Below, piece after piece: positions 46,181 through 54,422 of a stretch of DNA of 64,000 nucleotides (within the stretch, counting starts at the first letter, position 1; each line of letters starts with the position of its first letter). Origin of the DNA: Marinobacter daqiaonensis (lineage in GTDB: Bacteria; Pseudomonadota; Gammaproteobacteria; Pseudomonadales; Oleiphilaceae); NCBI RefSeq assembly GCF_900115285.1, contig NZ_FOYW01000001.1, positions 2,639,272 through 2,703,271 of the forward strand, in the 5' to 3' direction. Below the pieces are notes generated by a model that did no database searches, had not been told where the DNA came from, and worked only from the letters and a program-made list of their open reading frames with translations. Both the position numbers and the translations under genes were made by a program.

Positions 46181-47377
46181 TTAAAGTCCCAGAATCATTT
46201 TGGATACGATGTTCTTCTGGATCTCGTTGGATCCGCCGAAAATCGACAGTTTGCGGTTGTTGAAGTACTGAGCAGCCATGGGTGCGGCATTCTCGTCAGA
46301 CAGGAATTCACCTTCGTAGTCGAGGCTCATCTCTTCTTCAACAAACGGTATGGCGTAGGGGCCAATGGCGCGACGGGCCAGATCGTTGATGGCCTGTCTG
46401 ATCTCGGTGCCCTTGACCTTGAGCATGGAGCTCTCGGCACCGGGCACACCACCGCCCTCTACGGCCGCGATGATGCGCAGGTTGCTGATGGAAGCGGCCA
46501 TCAGGTCGATTTCCACCTGGGCGATACGCTGGCTGAAGCTGGGGTCCTGCAGAAGCGGCTTGCCATTCTTCAGGCGACGGCTCGCCAGGCCCTTCAGATG
46601 GCTCAGGGCGGCCTTGGAAATGCCGATGCCGGCCAGACCGGTGCGCTCGTAGGTCAGCAGGTACTTGGCGTAGGTCCAGCCCTTGTCTTCTTCGCCCACC
46701 AGGTTTTCCACCGGTACTTTGACGTCTTCGAAGAACACTTCGTTGACCTCATGCTCGCCGTCCAGGGTGATGATCGGACGAACGGTGATGCCCGGGGTGT
46801 TCATGTCGATCAGCAGGAAGGAAATGCCTTCCTGGGCCTTGACCTCGGTGTTGGTACGCACCAGGCAGAAGATCATGTTGGCGTGCTGGCCCAGCGTGGT
46901 CCAGGTCTTCTGACCGTTGACGATGTAGTGGTCAACCTCGCGGACCGCACGGGTCTTCAGGGAGGCCAGGTCAGAGCCGGCCCCGGGCTCGGAATAGCCC
47001 TGACACCACCAGTGCTCACCGTTGAGAATCTTCGGCAGGTAGTACTGTTTCTGCTCTTCGGTACCAAACTTGATGATAACCGGAGCCACCATGTTCACGC
47101 CGAACGGGACGGTGCGGGGACCACCGTAAGCGCTGGATTCCTCATCCCAGATGTGCTTCTGAACCGGGGTCCATTTCACACCGCCGTATTCCTCGGGCCA
47201 GTGGGAGGCGTACCAGCCCTGTTCAACGAGGATTTTTTGCCAGCGCTGGTGATCTTCCTTGGTCATCTTGCGGAAGCCCTTGGCCTTGGCAGCGATGTCG
47301 GCCGGCAGTTTCTCTTCCAGAAAAGCGCGCACTTCGTCTCGGAAGGCCAGCTCTTCAGCCGTGTAGTTCATATTCAT
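46181..47377 (-). CDS. Acyl-CoA dehydrogenase, first subunit of a probable heteromeric pair
   Basis: A 398-residue acyl-CoA dehydrogenase resembling pimeloyl-CoA dehydrogenase large subunit (PimC) and FadE26-type proteins: HWPEEYGGVKWTPVQK, WWCQGYSEPGAGSDLASL and the C-terminal FGGSNEIQKNIVSKMILGL. The YEG catalytic position is FGG, as in heteromeric FadE subunits whose base lies elsewhere. It is upstream of the second subunit (10-bp gap) and has operator candidate C 15 nt before its ATG. The substrate may be a dicarboxylic, branched or cyclic acyl-CoA. Confidence 0.88.
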   Translation of the reverse strand: MNMNYTAEELAFRDEVRAFLEEKLPADIAAKAKGFRKMTKEDHQRWQKILVEQGWYASHWPEEYGGVKWTPVQKHIWDEESSAYGGPRTVPFGVNMVAPVIIKFGTEEQKQYYLPKILNGEHWWCQGYSEPGAGSDLASLKTRAVREVDHYIVNGQKTWTTLGQHANMIFCLVRTNTEVKAQEGISFLLIDMNTPGITVRPIITLDGEHEVNEVFFEDVKVPVENLVGEEDKGWTYAKYLLTYERTGLAGIGISKAALSHLKGLASRRLKNGKPLLQDPSFSQRIAQVEIDLMAASISNLRIIAAVEGGGVPGAESSMLKVKGTEIRQAINDLARRAIGPYAIPFVEEEMSLDYEGEFLSDENAAPMAAQYFNNRKLSIFGGSNEIQKNIVSKMILGL

Positions 47378-47391
47378 GAATCAACCTCTCG

Positions 47392-47407
47392 GTTCGTTCC
47401 AGCGAAA
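47392..47407. promoter_or_regulatory. Shared operator candidate, site C
   Basis: GTTCGTTCCAGCGAAA: TTC-N8-GAA, one base wider than sites A, B and D. It is just upstream of the first subunit gene of the paired dehydrogenase operon. Confidence 0.4.
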
Positions 47408-47706
47408 ACATATACCGCATAGCAGAATATACCTATGATGGAGGAAGCCTTTTCCGGTGTCAATTCCCTTACCGGGCCATCACGTCAATGGCTGGCCGCC
47501 TGCAATGCCCCTATTTCCGTGGAAAAAGGGGCGAACTGATTATGTCTATGCACTGGAGCAGCAAAAATGGAGAAATGCCGTATCGCAGAGTGAAATATGG
47601 CGTTCCAAAACAACCAGCGGAGCCGAACACAAAATAACCAGCCGGGCGTATTTTAGCGAAAAGGACCTCATATTGCGCGCCCCTCCATCGTGGAGGGACT
47701 CCAGAC
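47408..47706. other. Gene-poor intergenic stretch
   Basis: About 300 bp between two minus-strand operons, with lower GC than the flanking genes. Open frames here have no ribosome binding site or family match. It contains a small hairpin CCCTCCA-TCG-TGGAGGG at 47681-47697 and a lone TAGCGAAAA half site near 47655. The promoter of the dehydrogenase pair is expected in its left part. Confidence 0.45.
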
Positions 47707-47732
47707 AAAAAAACAGGGCCCGAAGGCCCTGT
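47707..47732 (-). terminator. Terminator of the glutaryl-CoA dehydrogenase gene
   Basis: ACAGGGCC (47713-47720), loop CGAA and GGCCCTGT (47725-47732). On the minus strand seven T's follow (47707-47713). It is 31 nt after the gcdH stop. Confidence 0.92.
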
Positions 47733-47762
47733 CTCAGTGCTGGACTTGATCCGGGCAGGGCG

Positions 47763-48932
47763 TTACTTGAACGCCTGCAGACCGGTCTGCCCGCGACCCA
47801 GAATCAGCGCGTGAACGTCATGAGTACCCTCATAGGTATTCACGGCCTCCAGGTTCATCACGTGACGGATAACATGGTATTCGTCGGAGATGCCGTTGCC
47901 GCCGTGCATGTCGCGGGCGACCCGGGCGATGTCCAGTGCCTTGCCGCAGTTATTGCGCTTGAGCAGCGACACGGAATCCGGAGTGGCGTCGCCGGAATCC
48001 ATCATCCGGCCCAGCTGCAGCACCGCCTGCAGGCCCAGGGTGATTTCGGTCTGCATGTCCACGAGCTTCTTCTGGATCAGCTGGTTGGCAGCCAGGGGCT
48101 TGCCGAACTGCTTGCGCTCCAGGGTGTAGTTGCGGGCGGCGTGCCAGCAGAATTCCGCGGCGCCCAGGGAGCCCCAGCTGATGCCGTAACGGGCCTTGGT
48201 CAGGCAGCTCAGGGGGCCTTTCAGGCCGGTTACATCAAGCTTGTTTTCCTCTGGCACGAAAACCTCGTCCATGAAGATGGAGCCGGTTTCCGAAGCGCGC
48301 AGGGAGAACTTGCCTTCAATTTTCGGGGTCTCGAGACCGGTGGCGCCTTCGCGCTCGATAATGAAGCCGGTGACTTCGCCGTCGAGCTTGCCCCAGATCA
48401 CGCAGACATCGGCAATCGGCGAGTTGGTGATCCAGGTCTTGGAGCCACTGAGCAGATAGCCGCCGTCAACCTTCTTGGCGCGGGTTTCCATGCCACCGGG
48501 ATCGGAACCGTGGTTGGGCTCGGTCAGACCGAAACAGCCCACCCACTCGCCGGAAGCCAGCTTCGGCAGGATGCGCTTTTTGGTTTCTTCCTGTGCATAG
48601 GAAAAGATCGGGTACATGACAAGAGACGACTGCACGCTCAGGGCGGAGCGATAGGCTGAATCCACGCGCTCTACCTCGCGGGCGATCAGGCCATAGCAGA
48701 CATGGTTCAGGCCCGGGCCGCCGTATTCTTCCGGCAGCGTGGCACCCAGCATGCCCAGTTCACCCATCTCGTTGAAAATGTTGCGGTCGAACTTCTCGTG
48801 GCGGTTTGCCTCGACAATTCCCGGCATCAGGCGCTGGTCGCAGAAGCCGCGGATACTGTCACGAACCTGACGTTCGGTCTCGTCGAGCTGCTTGTCAAAA
48901 AGGAGCAGATCGTCCCAGGGAGCGGAAGCCAT
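47763..48932 (-). CDS. gcdH: Glutaryl-CoA dehydrogenase
   Basis: A 389-residue flavoprotein that oxidises and decarboxylates glutaryl-CoA to crotonyl-CoA, the last special step of lysine, tryptophan and pimelate-type breakdown. [30 protein letters not shown] and [16 protein letters not shown] are diagnostic; the Glu in TYEG is the catalytic base. AGGAG lies 8 nt before the ATG at 48932; an ATG seven codons upstream precedes this site and is rejected. It is downstream of the thiolase gene on the same strand with an 81-bp gap. The usual neighbouring gcdR or CoA-transferase genes are not seen. Confidence 0.93.
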   Translation of the reverse strand: MASAPWDDLLLFDKQLDETERQVRDSIRGFCDQRLMPGIVEANRHEKFDRNIFNEMGELGMLGATLPEEYGGPGLNHVCYGLIAREVERVDSAYRSALSVQSSLVMYPIFSYAQEETKKRILPKLASGEWVGCFGLTEPNHGSDPGGMETRAKKVDGGYLLSGSKTWITNSPIADVCVIWGKLDGEVTGFIIEREGATGLETPKIEGKFSLRASETGSIFMDEVFVPEENKLDVTGLKGPLSCLTKARYGISWGSLGAAEFCWHAARNYTLERKQFGKPLAANQLIQKKLVDMQTEITLGLQAVLQLGRMMDSGDATPDSVSLLKRNNCGKALDIARVARDMHGGNGISDEYHVIRHVMNLEAVNTYEGTHDVHALILGRGQTGLQAFK

Positions 48933-49013
48933 TTTGTGTCTCCTGAATTGCATTCTGGCGGCACCGGATGGTGGTGCCGCCGGGTTGATATACGGCCTTG
49001 GGCCGGGTTGTGA

Positions 49014-50219
49014 TCAGTCCTTGAAACGCTCGATTACAGCGGCAATACCCTGGCCAACGCCAATGCACATGCTGATCAGCGCGTAACGGCCTTCCATACG
49101 TTCAAGCTGACGGGTCGCTGTCAGCGCAATCCGGGCGCCGGAAGCTCCCAGGGGGTGGCCTACGGCGATAGCGCCACCATTGGGGTTCAGGCGTGGGTCG
49201 GTCTGGTCGATGCCCAGCTTGGTGGTGCAGCCCAGGACCTGGGCGGCAAAGGCTTCGTTGATTTCGATGACGTCCATATCGTTGATGGACAGGCCCGCCC
49301 GGGCCAGTGCCTTCTGGCTGGCGGGTACCGGGCCGTAGCCCATTACCCTGGGCTCAACCCCGGCGATAGCCGCGGAAACGATGCGGGCGCGGGGCCGGAT
49401 GCCGGCCTTCTCGCCAGCCTCCAGGGAGCCGATGATCAGAGCGGCGGCACCATCGTTAACGCCGGAAGCATTGCCGGCGGTGACCACGCCGCCTTCAAAC
49501 AGGGGGCGAAGGCCGGAGAGGGCTTCAATATCGGACTGCGGGCGCGGGTGCTCATCCTTGTCGACGGTAACCGGTGGCTTCTTGCGGCCCTGGGGCACTT
49601 CGATACCGAGAATTTCTTCATCATAGAAGCCCAGCTTGCGGGCTCCTTCATAGCGTGCCTGGCTCTGGGCTGCGAACTCATCGACCCGGTCGCGGCTCAG
49701 GCCCAGGTCTTTCGCGATGTTGTCAGCGGTCTGGGGCATGGTGTCGTCGCCAAACTCCGCTTCCACCCGTGGGTTGGGGAAACGGGCGCCAATGGTGCTG
49801 TCGAACATGCGAAAATCGCGGGAATAGGGCGCTTCGGCCTTGGCCATGACAAAGGGGGCACGGCTCATGCTCTCGGCGCCGCCGGCGATAAACAGCTCAC
49901 CTTCGCCACAACGCACCGCTCGTGCGGCGTCGATGATGGCCGCCAGGCCGGAGCCGCACAGACGGTTGACGGTCAGGCCAGCGGTCTCCACCGGCAAACC
50001 GGCCATCAGGCCTGCGTGACGGGCAATGTTGCGGGCGTCTTCGCCGGCCTGGTTGGTGCAGCCGGCAATCACGTCCTCATAGGCGCTGCGCTCGAAACCG
50101 TTGCGCTCAATTACGGCTTTGATGACGCTGGCCAGCAGGTCGTCCGGGCGTACCTTGGCCAGGGCTCCGGCGTGGCGTCCAAAGGGGGTTCTCAAGCCGT
50201 CATAGATGTAGGCGCTCAT
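49014..50219 (-). CDS. Acetyl-CoA acyltransferase (thiolase, PcaF/3-oxoadipyl-CoA-like)
   Basis: A 401-residue thiolase. The nucleophile is Cys88 in NRLCGSG, with [16 protein letters not shown] and SMCIGVGQG near the C-terminus completing the active site. The N-terminus [16 protein letters not shown] and the length resemble 3-oxoadipyl-CoA thiolase (PcaF/PaaJ), which splits a dicarboxylic 3-oxoacyl-CoA; general acetyl-CoA acyltransferase activity is the safe call. GGAG lies just before the ATG, and site D lies about 115 nt upstream. Together with gcdH and a PimCD-like pair it suggests dicarboxylic acyl-CoA breakdown. Confidence 0.9.
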   Translation of the reverse strand: MSAYIYDGLRTPFGRHAGALAKVRPDDLLASVIKAVIERNGFERSAYEDVIAGCTNQAGEDARNIARHAGLMAGLPVETAGLTVNRLCGSGLAAIIDAARAVRCGEGELFIAGGAESMSRAPFVMAKAEAPYSRDFRMFDSTIGARFPNPRVEAEFGDDTMPQTADNIAKDLGLSRDRVDEFAAQSQARYEGARKLGFYDEEILGIEVPQGRKKPPVTVDKDEHPRPQSDIEALSGLRPLFEGGVVTAGNASGVNDGAAALIIGSLEAGEKAGIRPRARIVSAAIAGVEPRVMGYGPVPASQKALARAGLSINDMDVIEINEAFAAQVLGCTTKLGIDQTDPRLNPNGGAIAVGHPLGASGARIALTATRQLERMEGRYALISMCIGVGQGIAAVIERFKD

Positions 50220-50334
50220 GGTGTCTCCTGTCTAGTGATCCGCGGCCATGCCGGCGGAAAGATAAAGATTCAGTTCAAGCCTTCCTATGATACCGGAAAA
50301 TGCCCGCGGCTTGTCTTCGCCAAAATGATAATGT

Positions 50335-50353
50335 AGTTTCATTAAGCGAAACT
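50335..50353. promoter_or_regulatory. Shared operator candidate, site D
   Basis: AGTTTCATTAAGCGAAACT: a perfect 6-bp inverted repeat with a 7-nt spacer, the best of the four sites. It lies between the thiolase gene and the divergent permease gene. Confidence 0.55.
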
Positions 50354-50463
50354 GAATTTTATCGAATATCGAGAGTGGCTAAAGATTAATCCGCCCAATG
50401 GCCAATTGCAAGCCATGCAAGCCGGCGGAGCTGCCATCTCCAACCCCCGGGAAAACGTCCTCC

Positions 50464-51795
50464 ATGAGCCGCTACGTGCTGTCGTTGGCGGTGGTGATCG
50501 AGCTGGCCGCGCTCATCACCTCCGTCAGTGCCCTGAGTATAGTCGCCGGTTGCCTGTTCATCGGGTACTTCACCGTCTTTCTGGCCAGGATCAAGGCATA
50601 CTCGCGCATCATTATGGTGGTTACCCTGTCGGTGACCGGCGTTCTGGTCATCCTGGGCAGGCTCGACCAGCCCCATCTGCTGGGGGCGGCGGAATCCGCC
50701 GGCTTCTATGGTGCCTTCCTGGGCAGCCTCGGCATGATGCAATGCCTGGTGCGACGCTTCGAGGTGCTGCGCCGTATTCACGATGTGTTGCTTGGTGGCC
50801 CGCCCATGCTGTTGTACCCGAAATATGCAGTGACGACCCTCGGCATTGCCTCGGTCCTCAATTTCGGCGTGATGAGTCTGCTGTGCGGAACGCTGACCGG
50901 CATTCTGGATGAGCGGGGTGTGCGGGGGGAATCCCGCCTTAACTGGATTCGAAGTGTTCTGATCAGCGCCCTGCGAGGGTTTTCCCTGGTGCCTCTGGTG
51001 GCGCCCACCAGCGTCGCGGTCGCCATTCTCACCCAGGAAGTGCCCGAACTGAGCTGGTCGGGTCTGCTGCCTTATGGTCTGACGGCAGCCGCTCTCCTGA
51101 TCTGTGTCGGCTGGGTACTGGAACAGCGACGGTTCCGCAAGGTCAGTGAGGAGCGGGTCAAGCTGGAAGGCTGGCCCCAGGGTACCCGGACCCTCGTGGT
51201 CATGGTGTCACTTATCCTGGGCACCATGGCAGCCCTGGTCTACAGCGCCGGATTCAACGTTTCCCGTGCGGCCATGATCGCAGTGCCCTCAGTTACGGTG
51301 CTGTACATGCTCTGGACGGACCGGAACGTGGCCTCCGTATTCCGCGAAGCCACCGATAATGTCGTGTCCATGAGCAACGAGATGGCCATCTTCGCCGCCT
51401 CGGCCTGCCTGGGTGTGGCCCTGATGGCCCTGGTGCCGTCAGACTTCATTTCCGGTGTCGCCGCCAGAGAAGCGGGGGTTTACCTGCTGGCAGTGGCGGG
51501 GCTGCTGGTTTTGCCGCTTTTCTCCACAGTGGGCGTTATCCCCATCACCACCCTGAGCGTGCTGGGCGGACTACTGCCCCAGCTGACCGCCGCCGGCATG
51601 GATATCCAGCCCATCGCCGTCGCCCTGATGATCGGCTTCTCCCTGGCCATGATGCTTTCGCCCATGGGACCTGCGGTGCTGTTACTTTCCCGTTTCGGCC
51701 AGGTTCGCCAGGTGACCGTGGCCTTTGGCTGGAACGGCCTCTTTGTAGCGGCGGCATTCCCGGTGCTGCTGCTCTATCTATGGATACTGGTATAA
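50464..51795 (+). CDS. Multi-pass membrane protein, unassigned permease
   Basis: A protein of about 443 residues with roughly twelve hydrophobic helices and little else. Repeated features such as VAPTSVAVAIL, FAASACLGVALMAL and AMMLSPMGPAVLLLSRFG, with helix-breaking Pro/Gly in the middle of helices in both halves, resemble the ion-transporter superfamily (DcuC, ArsB, CitM-like), but I cannot place it in a family. It is divergent from the thiolase gene across site D, so it might carry a substrate for the acyl-CoA region. The start is uncertain: ATG at 50398 or at 50464; neither has a good ribosome binding site. Confidence 0.7.
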   Translation: MSRYVLSLAVVIELAALITSVSALSIVAGCLFIGYFTVFLARIKAYSRIIMVVTLSVTGVLVILGRLDQPHLLGAAESAGFYGAFLGSLGMMQCLVRRFEVLRRIHDVLLGGPPMLLYPKYAVTTLGIASVLNFGVMSLLCGTLTGILDERGVRGESRLNWIRSVLISALRGFSLVPLVAPTSVAVAILTQEVPELSWSGLLPYGLTAAALLICVGWVLEQRRFRKVSEERVKLEGWPQGTRTLVVMVSLILGTMAALVYSAGFNVSRAAMIAVPSVTVLYMLWTDRNVASVFREATDNVVSMSNEMAIFAASACLGVALMALVPSDFISGVAAREAGVYLLAVAGLLVLPLFSTVGVIPITTLSVLGGLLPQLTAAGMDIQPIAVALMIGFSLAMMLSPMGPAVLLLSRFGQVRQVTVAFGWNGLFVAAAFPVLLLYLWILV

Positions 51796-52165
51796 CGGGC
51801 CACCGGAGCCGGAACAGAGCCTGCCCCGGGTTTTTTTGAGACCTGGTTCCGTTGACCAAAAACGGTATGCAGGACAATATTATCTCCAGGATTGATTGAT
51901 GGAGTTTCAGGGATGAGGCTGACACCGCCTGCCAAAGGGCCGAAGACCGCGCGCCCGTTTTTTCGCTTCACCTGTTTGCATAACGCTCATCCCGTGTCCG
52001 AGCCAGTCACGTTTCACCTGGAGGCATCATGGTATCCATGATTCGCTTGGTAGGGGGGGTGTGTCTGTTCGGCTTTTATGATCAGTGAAGGGAGTGCGGG
52101 GATGTTTGGGTTAGGGAAAAAGTACGACGTTGAACTCTTCCCCCGGGTTGAGGGGATAGCCAACA

Positions 52166-52333
52166 ATGGAGAACCCCCTACAGACAAGGGGGTTGCTGGG
52201 GCAGTTGCTGGCTTTCGCCCGTGCCGCAGTCACAACGGTAGTCCACCTGACCTTCAGTTTTATCCCGTGGGTTTTCGATCAGACAGTTGGGACTCTGTAT
52301 CGCGCCGTGAGACAGGCAATCAAACGCACATGA
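52166..52333 (+). CDS. Hypothetical small protein (55 aa)
   Basis: A short frame starting MENPLQTRGLLGQLL and containing an amphipathic or hydrophobic stretch (AVTTVVHLTFSFIPWVF), ending in a basic tail. A GAGGGG lies about 11 nt upstream, which is rather far. Its stop overlaps the next short frame as ATGA, a pattern typical of coupled genes but possible by chance. There is no family match. It may be real, a leader, or a fragment of a decayed gene. Confidence 0.25.
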   Translation: MENPLQTRGLLGQLLAFARAAVTTVVHLTFSFIPWVFDQTVGTLYRAVRQAIKRT

Positions 52334-52485
52334 TCGTGCTCAGGAACAATCTGATGCGCTTTGGGTTCAGTGTTCTATTGGTTCTTCTGCTATCACCGTT
52401 TTCTGCCCGGCTGAAGGCAGCCGGCCTATTCCGCCGCTGGCCCGACAGAGTGATTGACCTCTCGATTGCTGAGAGACACGACTAA
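52330..52485 (+). CDS. Hypothetical small protein (51 aa)
   Basis: A short frame starting MIVLRNNLMRFGFSVLL, with one possible membrane segment (FGFSVLLVLLLSPF) and a basic C-terminus. It overlaps the upstream small frame by 4 bp (ATGA) and ends 57 bp before the parA-like gene. No family is recognised. Low confidence; conservation in relatives is needed to call it. Confidence 0.25.
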   Translation: MIVLRNNLMRFGFSVLLVLLLSPFSARLKAAGLFRRWPDRVIDLSIAERHD

Positions 52486-52542
52486 TCCGCGCCTGCTAAG
52501 CTAGACGGAGTACAGTCAACCAGACCGTGCAACGGAGGCACC

Positions 52543-53328
52543 ATGAGGCGAGTGGTTTTCAACCAGAAAGGTGGCGTGGGCAAATCCAGTATCGCCTGCA
52601 ATCTCGCAGCCATCAGTGCGGCCCGGGGCAGGCGGACGCTGGTGGTGGATCTTGACCCACAGGGCAACTCGACCCATTACCTGCTGGGCCAGTCGGCGGC
52701 CGGTATGAAGGATACGGTAGCGGATCTGCTGGAGCAGACGGTTTCCTTCAAGATGTTCAACCGCCCGGTGGAGGATTTCATCCATGCCACACCCTTCGAC
52801 AACCTCTCGGTCATGCCCGCCAGTCCGGAACTGGAATTCCTGGAGCGGAAACTGGAGGCGAAGCATAAAATCTACAAGCTTCGCGAGGCCCTGAAGAAGC
52901 TGGATGACGATTTTGACGAGATCTACATCGACACCGCTCCATCCCTGAATTTCTACGCCCGGGCCTCCCTGGTGGCGGCAGAACGATGCCTGATTCCCTT
53001 CGATTGCGACGACTTTTCCCGGCAGGCCCTGTACAACACCCTCAATGAGATTTCTGATCTGCGGGAAGACCACAACGAGGACCTGGTGGTGGAGGGCATC
53101 ATCGCCAACCAGTTCCAGGCGCGGGCCCGTCTCCCTCAGCAGGTCATGCAGGAACTGGTCGATGAAGGCCTGCCAGTGATGGATGTGCGCCTGCCAAGTT
53201 CGGTCAAGATGAAGGAATCCCACCAGCTTCATCAGCCGCTGATTCATATGGCGCCGAGCCATGCCCTGACCCTTCAGTACAGCGCACTTTACGATTCGTT
53301 GTCCGGGGCGCCCGTTTCGTCACGCTAG
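52543..53328 (+). CDS. ParA family ATPase (orphan)
   Basis: A 261-residue deviant-Walker ATPase. The P-loop is KGGVGKSS with the signature Lys, followed by LVVDLDPQGNSTHYLLG and DEIYIDTAPSLNFYARASLVAAE. These proteins dimerise on nucleoids or membranes and position cargo such as chromosome origins, plasmids or protein clusters. No parB is next to it, so its cargo is unknown; chemotaxis arrays or storage granules are examples of cargo for orphan ParAs. GGAGG precedes the ATG. It is a single gene convergent with the LysR gene. Confidence 0.92.
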   Translation: MRRVVFNQKGGVGKSSIACNLAAISAARGRRTLVVDLDPQGNSTHYLLGQSAAGMKDTVADLLEQTVSFKMFNRPVEDFIHATPFDNLSVMPASPELEFLERKLEAKHKIYKLREALKKLDDDFDEIYIDTAPSLNFYARASLVAAERCLIPFDCDDFSRQALYNTLNEISDLREDHNEDLVVEGIIANQFQARARLPQQVMQELVDEGLPVMDVRLPSSVKMKESHQLHQPLIHMAPSHALTLQYSALYDSLSGAPVSSR

Positions 53329-53359
53329 GAACCGTCTCGGTACAAACCTTTCTGCCGTG

Positions 53360-53396
53360 CTTTTGACCGGTCCCGGTTAGGGGGGGCGGTCAAAAG
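53360..53396. terminator. Hairpin between parA-like and LysR genes
   Basis: CTTTTGACCG (53360-53369) and CGGTCAAAAG (53387-53396) form a perfect 10-bp stem with a 17-nt loop. Its right arm overlaps the last codons of the LysR gene. There is no T-run outside the stem, so it is an atypical terminator, probably serving both convergent genes. Confidence 0.5.
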
Positions 53397-54280
53397 GCCA
53401 TCAGTTGCCCCCGGTTCCGCTCCGCCATTTCCCGCAGGAAATCCCAGGTTACCCGCATGCGGGCGATGTGGCGCAGTTCCTCTGGCATCAGCATCCAGAA
53501 GGTCCTCACGAACCGTATCTGTTCCGGCATCACAACCTGGAGTCGCGAGTCGATGTCTGCGGAAAAGGCGGGGAGGATGCCGATACCGGCCCCTGTCGCG
53601 ATGGCCTCCTGCTGGGCCAGCACGCTGGTGCTGCGGATGCTGACATCGCCGGAGCTGGCGATCTCATCGAGGAACAGCAGTTCGCGGCTGAACACCAGGT
53701 CATCCACATAGCTGACGAAGCGATGCTGGCTCATGTGGTCCCGCCGGCGGATGGGACCGTGCCGTTCCAGGTAGTCCCGGCTGGCATAGAGACGGAGCAC
53801 GTAGTCGGTCAGCTTGGTGATGATGAAGGGGCCGCGTTCGGGACGCTCGAGGGTGATCACGATATCCGCTTCATGGCGGGACAGGCGCACCGCCCGGGGC
53901 AGGGCCAGCAGGTCGAGGTGTAGATGTGGGTAGCGATGGGTAAGGTTGCCCAGCTGCCGGCCGATCATGATGGTGCCGTAACCCTCCGTCGCACCGATGC
54001 GTATCTGCCCGGACAGCTGCTCCTCGGGGTTGGGCAGGCTCTGCTCGATGCTGACACTGGCGCTCTCCATCTGTTCCACCTGGGGAAGCAGTCGTCGTCC
54101 CGCTTCGGTCAGGCTGTAACCGGTGTTTTCACGGATGAACAGAGTCACACCCAGGCTTTTTTCGAGGACCTGGATCCGCCGGGAAACGGTTGTGTGATCC
54201 ACTCCCATGCGCCTGGCGGCGGCCGTGAGCTTGCCCGCCCGGCTGAGTTCCAGAAAGAAGCGGAGATTGTCCCAGTCCAT
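53390..54280 (-). CDS. LysR family transcriptional regulator
   Basis: A 296-residue regulator with an N-terminal winged helix (FFLELSRAGKLTAAARRMGVDHTTVSRRIQVLEKSL) shown by LTAAARRMGVDHTTVSRRI, followed by a type 2 periplasmic-binding-like effector domain from about residue 90. It is divergent from mmsA; the 142-bp gap holds repeated TGCA elements (TGCATATTTGCA at 54296-54307, TTGCATTATG near 54315) that may be its binding sites. I infer that it controls the valine/isobutyrate operon, in place of the AraC-type MmsR of Pseudomonas aeruginosa. Confidence 0.9.
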   Translation of the reverse strand: MDWDNLRFFLELSRAGKLTAAARRMGVDHTTVSRRIQVLEKSLGVTLFIRENTGYSLTEAGRRLLPQVEQMESASVSIEQSLPNPEEQLSGQIRIGATEGYGTIMIGRQLGNLTHRYPHLHLDLLALPRAVRLSRHEADIVITLERPERGPFIITKLTDYVLRLYASRDYLERHGPIRRRDHMSQHRFVSYVDDLVFSRELLFLDEIASSGDVSIRSTSVLAQQEAIATGAGIGILPAFSADIDSRLQVVMPEQIRFVRTFWMLMPEELRHIARMRVTWDFLREMAERNRGQLMAF

Positions 54281-54422
54281 ATTCTCTAGGCCTGTGCATA
54301 TTTGCAGAGTGGAGTTGCATTATGCGCCATTGTAGCTGACAAAAATGCACTGCTACTATCCGGTGACGTCCAATAACAATATCCGGGCGCCTCACGGCCC
54401 GACCCTGAACCGGAGATACACA

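Larger units (their letters stand above)
51796..52542. other. Gene-poor region, 747 bp
   Basis: This is the largest stretch without a recognised gene. Near 51.83 kb a GC-rich segment is followed by seven T's (51831-51837), a possible weak terminator for the permease. The rest has uneven composition and short frames only. Two of these (52166-52333 and 52330-52485) overlap as ATGA and are listed separately. No repeats, tRNA or mobile-element ends are visible. Confidence 0.5.

Noticed and set aside
44992..48659. Several plus-strand open frames of 400-520 codons
   Set aside because: They are antisense to three well-supported acyl-CoA dehydrogenase genes and have no recognisable domain or ribosome site.
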